Source: Lachnospiraceae bacterium UBA3273 | GTDB taxonomy: Bacteria > Bacillota > Clostridia > Lachnospirales > Lachnospiraceae | DNA: 64,000 bases | Assembly: GCA_002362385.1 (NCBI GenBank) | Contig: DEUB01000029.1 | Location: 62,001-126,000, forward strand | Reading direction: 5' to 3' | Shown: positions 60,183 to 64,000 of the stretch, in pieces | Layout: each line of letters begins with the position of its first letter | Numbering within the stretch: the first letter of the stretch is position 1 | Notes under the pieces: generated by a model | What the model saw: the letters and a program-made list of their open reading frames with translations, nothing else | What the model was told of the DNA's origin: nothing | The model's database searches: none | Position numbers and translations under genes: made by a program

Positions 60183-60773
60183 CTAGGCAAGGGAACCCTT
60201 TGTGCTCGGCACATCCATGCATCTTGGTTCTATGGCTGTCGCCATGTCCAAAGCCTTTCCGAAAGCTTTGAACATTGCCTCAATGATGTGATGGTCATTA
60301 TCACCGGCTAACACTTTGATATGGAGGTTCATTGCTCCGCTGTAGGAAACCGCATAGAAAAATTCCTTAACAAGCTGGGTATCCATATCTCCTACAAAAT
60401 CTCCTTTAAAGGAAGCGTCCATGGAAAAATAAGGCCTGCCGCACAGATCAATGGAACAGAGCACCAAAGCCTCATCCATGGGAAGAACGAAATAGCCGTA
60501 ACGGCTGATGCCTTTTTTATCCCCTAATGCCTTGGAAATAGCGTTTCCCAAGACGATACCGCAGTCCTCGACCGTATGATGGGCGTCCACCTCAAGGTCC
60601 CCTGAAGCCTTTAATTCCAGGTCAAAATAACCGTGTTTGGCAAAACCCGTAAACATATGGTCCAAAAATCCCACGCCGGTTTTAACTTCGGACTTACCCA
60701 TGCCGTCCAGTTTCAGGGTCATGGTAATTTCCGTTTCTTTTGTTTTCCTCTCGATCATTGCTTTTCTTTCCAT
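60183..60773 (-). CDS. hisB: Imidazoleglycerol-phosphate dehydratase
   Basis: 196 aa, monofunctional. Metal-binding motifs GFLDHM (about 36), DAHHTVEDCG (about 63-72), DNDHHIIEAMFKAFG (about 157). Sixth/seventh step of His synthesis. Downstream of hisG. Confidence 0.96.
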   Translation of the reverse strand: MERKAMIERKTKETEITMTLKLDGMGKSEVKTGVGFLDHMFTGFAKHGYFDLELKASGDLEVDAHHTVEDCGIVLGNAISKALGDKKGISRYGYFVLPMDEALVLCSIDLCGRPYFSMDASFKGDFVGDMDTQLVKEFFYAVSYSGAMNLHIKVLAGDNDHHIIEAMFKAFGKALDMATAIEPRCMDVPSTKGSLA

Positions 60774-60821
60774 ATCTTGTCCCTCTTATTCCTTTTATTC
60801 CTCTTATCCTTCTTATCCCTG

Positions 60822-61475
60822 TTATTTTGCGATCTGCTCCTTGAGCTTTTTGATCAGATCCTTGATCCTGTCCGCTTCCATCTTCATGCTGACCTGATTG
60901 ACGATCATCCTCGCCGACAAGGGACAGATCTCCTCCAGTACCACAAGTCCGTTTTCCTTTAAAGTGGAACCCGTTTCCACGATATCCACGATCACATCGG
61001 AAAGTCCTACCATGGGTCCTAATTCCACAGAGCCGTTTAGCTTGATGATATCCACAGTCTGGTGCTTTTTGTTGTAAAAATAGTCCTTTGCGATCCGGGG
61101 ATATTTGCTGGCCACGCGGATCATTTCATGATGCTTTAAAAGCTCTCCTGCGCTCTCCGGCCCACATACGCACATGCGGCATTTGCCAAAGCCCAGATCC
61201 AGTACCTCATAAGCACGTCTGCCCTCTTCCAGCAAAGTATCTTTCCCCACAACGCCGATATCTGCAGCGCCGTATTCCACATAGGTTGGAACATCCGGCC
61301 CCTTTGCCAGGAAAAACTTCAGCTTCAGCTCTTCATTGACAAAGATCAGCTTTCTTGTGTCTTTATCCTTCATTTCTTCACAGGTAATGCCGATCTCTTC
61401 CAAAAGCTCCAGGGTCTTTTTTGCAAGTCTGCCCTTCCCCAGAGCGAAGGTAATATATCTCATGTCTTTATTCAT
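60822..61475 (-). CDS. hisG: ATP phosphoribosyltransferase catalytic subunit (short form)
   Basis: 217 aa HisG-S, needing HisZ. FALGKGRLAKKTLELL, EYGAADIGVVGKDTLLEE and ELGPMVGLSDVIVDIVETGSTLKEN (split), lacking the C-terminal regulatory domain of the long form. hisZ lies 13 nt upstream. Confidence 0.96.
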   Translation of the reverse strand: MNKDMRYITFALGKGRLAKKTLELLEEIGITCEEMKDKDTRKLIFVNEELKLKFFLAKGPDVPTYVEYGAADIGVVGKDTLLEEGRRAYEVLDLGFGKCRMCVCGPESAGELLKHHEMIRVASKYPRIAKDYFYNKKHQTVDIIKLNGSVELGPMVGLSDVIVDIVETGSTLKENGLVVLEEICPLSARMIVNQVSMKMEADRIKDLIKKLKEQIAK

Positions 61476-61488
61476 TCTATCATTTCTC

Positions 61489-62703
61489 CTAAACTTCGTA
61501 CAGTTTCTTCATACCCTTTGAAGTGATTTTCATAACAGCTTTTTTATTGCCCGCTTTTGCCAACGCCACATAAGCCTTTTCATCCTGCTCGTCGGAAAGC
61601 TCTAAAAGCTCGCAGCATTCTCCCAGCTTTCTGAATTCGCAGGCATATCTGATTGCCTCTTTTATTACGTTTTCCTCATAAAGAAGCATGGTCGTGCGCG
61701 GTGCAACTTCCTGTTCAAGCTTTCTGGATGCAAGGGCCTGCATCAGACCGTCCGTATTAACGGCAAAACCGATAGCAGCCGCGTCCTTGCCGAAATAAGA
61801 AAGCAGCCTGTCATAGCGTCCGCCGGTCACGACCGCATCCCCTACGCCGTAGGTATAACCTTTAAAAATGATCCCGGTATAATAATGATATTTGCTTACC
61901 AGTCCCAAATCAAAGGAGATATACTTTTCATCCCCGTACATTTTTAACAACTCATAAAGCTGCTGCAGACGTATGATCGCTTCCCTGCTGCGTTTGTTGT
62001 CCACCAGTTCCAAAGCGTCGTCCAAAATCTCAGAAGAACCGAAAAGCTCCGTTACTTTTAGGAAGGTTTCAATTTTGGCAGGCTTTAGCTGACACTGTTT
62101 TGACAAAAGCTCTTCCGCCCCGAAATAATTTTTTGCGGAAATAAATTCCCTGAGATTCATTTCCGTCTCCTCATGGAGCTTTGCTTCCTCGCAAATGCCT
62201 TTAAAAAAACCGATCTCCCCTATGCTGACCTGAAATTCCTTCAAGCCTGCCTCTTTTAAAGAAGAGACTGCCAGATGTACCATTTCCGCATCCGCCATAA
62301 CGGAAGGATCTCCGATCAGTTCCACTCCCATCTGGGTTATTTCCTTTAATTTTCCCTGCAGGTTAGAGGTATTGGTATAGGTGTTGCCCACATAGGCCAG
62401 CCTGACGGGGACAGACTGCTCCGTAAAGTATTTTGCGGCGCATCTGCCGATAGAAGGCGTGAAATCGGGCCGGAGAACCAGGGTGTTCCCTTCCTTGTCA
62501 AAAAATTTGTATAATTCCTTACTGGGGGTTGTCCCGATCTCCCTTCCGAATACGTCAAAATATTCGAAAGCAGGAGTTTCTATATCTTCATAGCCGAAGC
62601 GCATGAAATTTTCATGGATCGCTTCCTGAAGCCGGTGCTTTCTTTTACATTCCATTCCGTAAATATCTCTGACGCCTTCCGGCGTATGTATAAGTTTCTG
62701 CAT
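61489..62703 (-). CDS. hisZ: ATP phosphoribosyltransferase regulatory subunit HisZ
   Basis: 404 aa class-II aminoacyl-tRNA synthetase-like protein (LVLRPDFTPSIGR, TGIIFKGYTYG, GGRYDRLLSYFG) without tRNA-charging. Complexes with short HisG for His feedback. First gene of the operon; its GGAGG Shine-Dalgarno and a strong promoter at 62888-62860 lie upstream. Confidence 0.94.
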   Translation of the reverse strand: MQKLIHTPEGVRDIYGMECKRKHRLQEAIHENFMRFGYEDIETPAFEYFDVFGREIGTTPSKELYKFFDKEGNTLVLRPDFTPSIGRCAAKYFTEQSVPVRLAYVGNTYTNTSNLQGKLKEITQMGVELIGDPSVMADAEMVHLAVSSLKEAGLKEFQVSIGEIGFFKGICEEAKLHEETEMNLREFISAKNYFGAEELLSKQCQLKPAKIETFLKVTELFGSSEILDDALELVDNKRSREAIIRLQQLYELLKMYGDEKYISFDLGLVSKYHYYTGIIFKGYTYGVGDAVVTGGRYDRLLSYFGKDAAAIGFAVNTDGLMQALASRKLEQEVAPRTTMLLYEENVIKEAIRYACEFRKLGECCELLELSDEQDEKAYVALAKAGNKKAVMKITSKGMKKLYEV

Positions 62704-62859
62704 AATTTCCTCCGTTAATCAGATAAATATTCCTTTGACTGCTTTTAACCGGATATATATCGGGTAACAACAGCTTGTAAAAAAATTATTTTGCTACGCT
62801 TTTACTTTAACAATTTAAAGCGGTACTTTGATAGCGTATTAGCATATAAAACTAACGAC

Positions 62860-62888
62860 AGTATACAAAAAAACACTTTATTTGTCAA
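62860..62888 (-). promoter_or_regulatory. his operon promoter
   Basis: On the - strand TTGACA (62888-62883), 17-nt spacer, TATACT (62865-62860): near consensus. The about 150-nt leader to hisZ shows no T-box consensus or obvious His-codon leader peptide. Confidence 0.85.
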
Positions 62889-62901
62889 CCGGAAAGCTTT
62901 C

Positions 62902-63441
62902 TCATGAAAGCTCTCTCTCATTTAAATCCCTCTGGATCATGTCAAGATAAGGAACAAAAAGTCCTGCCCGGGGCTTTAATATGTAGGACGGATCCAGTTC
63001 TTCAAAACGGAAGCTCTTTCTGCCCCCGTCCTTTGCCCGTTTCCAGAAGGCAAACATCTGACGGAAGGAAAGATAGAAAAATACATCCCGGTGGGTATAG
63101 TTGATAATGAAAAAGGAAACCCCCTCCTGTTTCTCAAAATCCGCCATGAAAGCCACCTGGTGCTCATGGATATTCTGCAGGGCAAAGGTATCCACCGCGC
63201 ATTCCTTCGCATCAAAACAGACGGGAATCCCCTGTACGGCGCCGATATAATCCACAGTGGATTTCTGGTCGAAATACGCCAGAGTAATATGTCTTGTTTC
63301 CTGCTCTATTTTTACCGGCGTAATGGGCGTTGGCACTTTTTGAATGAGGGCAAGTCCGTTTTCCCGGTATTTTTCATTGGTCCTGTTAATAAGCTCCTCC
63401 AGCGTAGAGCCCCGTAAGCCCCTGCTATTCCATGTTCCCAT
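62902..63441 (-). CDS. recU: Holliday junction resolvase RecU
   Basis: 179 aa. NSRGLRGSTLEELIN, DYIGAVQGIPVCFDAKE catalytic acidic/Lys pattern, HQVAFMADFEKQEGVSFFIINY. Gram-positive resolvase. Overlaps the RluA-like gene by 17 nt. Confidence 0.94.
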   Translation of the reverse strand: MGTWNSRGLRGSTLEELINRTNEKYRENGLALIQKVPTPITPVKIEQETRHITLAYFDQKSTVDYIGAVQGIPVCFDAKECAVDTFALQNIHEHQVAFMADFEKQEGVSFFIINYTHRDVFFYLSFRQMFAFWKRAKDGGRKSFRFEELDPSYILKPRAGLFVPYLDMIQRDLNERELS

Positions 63442-64000
63442 TTGCTAATTCCTCTAATATCTTTCTGTATTGAAGGGGCGGATCGCCGGATAACTCCATA
63501 CCGGACAAATAAGCGAATTTCCCGGAAGAAGGCGGAAAAACGACCCTGTAGGCATGAAGAAGCTGGCTTTTGACGTGATGTTTCTCGGAAAGCCCGTTTT
63601 TTCTGCCGTATTTCATATCCCCCACAACAGGATGCCCTATTCCCGCCAAATGGGCGCGGATCTGATGGGGCTTTCCTGTGATCAGGTGTACGGATAATTC
63701 CGTATAGGCCTTATTTCCCCGGCCATAGGTCCTGATAGGGGTAATGCCTGTTTTTACCAATTCCTTTGCCCCGCCGCCGGATGAAGGCGATTTGGCGATC
63801 GTTACTTTGTTCTTTTCCTTATCCTTTGTAAGATACCCTTCTAAAACCAGTTCCGTTCCCGTCTGTTTTGAGGCAGGGTTCTTTGAAGAGATCTCCTCAA
63901 GGCACACCCTTCCCTCCACAATGCAGCGGTAATGCTTTTCCAGGGTACGGTTTTTTATGATCTCCGACAGGTATTGCAGGCCCGAAAGGCTTTTTCCGCA
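63425..64000 (-). CDS. RluA-family pseudouridine synthase (5' part outside window)
   Basis: The frame stays open to base 64000. The visible part has GLQYLSEIIKNRTLEKHYRC, ITGKPHQIRAHLAGIGHPVVGDMKYG (split) typical of the RluA C-terminal half. The catalytic Asp motif is outside the window. Overlaps recU by 17 nt. Confidence 0.9.
   Translation of the reverse strand, partial: CGKSLSGLQYLSEIIKNRTLEKHYRCIVEGRVCLEEISSKNPASKQTGTELVLEGYLTKDKEKNKVTIAKSPSSGGGAKELVKTGITPIRTYGRGNKAYTELSVHLITGKPHQIRAHLAGIGHPVVGDMKYGRKNGLSEKHHVKSQLLHAYRVVFPPSSGKFAYLSGMELSGDPPLQYRKILEELANGNME

Noticed and set aside
62704..62859. T-box riboswitch before hisZ
   Set aside because: No T-box consensus (AGGGTGGTACCGCG-like) and no terminator in the leader; GTACCGC alone is too weak.
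1..64000. CRISPR arrays, tRNA or rRNA genes
   Set aside because: No regularly spaced repeats and no recognisable tRNA or rRNA sequence were seen.

Overview
The window looks like a chromosomal segment of a Lachnospiraceae-type Clostridium relative (Bacillota). The Firmicute markers are sepF, a MinCDE set, ribosomal protein L27 with a cleavable N-terminus plus its protease Prp, recU, a yneA-like LysM gene divergent from lexA, and the short HisG/HisZ pair. Base composition is moderate in the core genes and clearly AT-rich in one inserted island.

Layout. (1) 1-25.2 kb, + strand: mutS (5' end outside the window), mutL, miaA, a PLP enzyme, a small DUF4321-like membrane protein, radC; then mreBCD, a large PBP2, minCDE, rodA/ftsW, mgsA, a D,D-carboxypeptidase lipoprotein, a HlyD-like adaptor, yggS, sepF; then aroB, lspA, an RluD-like synthase, cstA with a 33-codon membrane micro-ORF, and a cytidylate-kinase-like gene. 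(2) 25.2-35.05 kb: an AT-rich eight-gene DNA phosphorothioation (Dnd) island. dndB, dndC, dndD and dndE are followed by a PLD-nuclease/SF2 helicase, a 58-aa protein, a second SMC/Rad50-like ATPase and a 159-aa protein. A consensus promoter precedes dndB and its -10 lies inside a perfect 30-bp palindrome. dndA and recognisable dptFGH genes are absent. (3) 35.1-39.5 kb: a frameshifted lipoprotein remnant, a Xer recombinase of XerS-like length and a ttcA-like gene (both - strand), an AI-2E family transporter and dtd. (4) 39.6-47.5 kb: a complete-looking integrated filamentous phage (inovirus) of about 7.9 kb between direct repeats. It encodes a pV-like protein, small membrane proteins, a 54-aa major coat protein followed by a terminator, a pIII-like protein with a Gly-rich linker, a pVI-like protein, a hairpin-rich 0.6-kb intergenic region, Zot/pI, a rolling-circle replication protein, a ribbon-helix-helix-like protein and a Cys-rich protein. 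A hairpin element recurs four times in it. The right repeat lies in a near-palindromic 28-bp dif-like site. (5) 47.6-64 kb, mostly - strand: a yneA-like gene and lexA sharing a region of SOS boxes; rsfS, yqeK, nadD, yhbY, obg, rpmA, prp, rplU, a NUDIX hydrolase, a short RNase E/G, a DUF2344 protein and a radical-SAM protein; then hisIE (with a degenerate HisF-like N-terminus), hisB, hisG, hisZ; and recU with a partial RluA-like gene.

Gene orientation converges on the dif-like site: + strand to its left, - strand to its right. This fits a replication terminus where an inovirus has used the host Xer machinery to integrate. The two accessory regions most worth attention are the Dnd island with its unusual second ATPase module, and the dif-integrated inovirus with its repeated hairpins.
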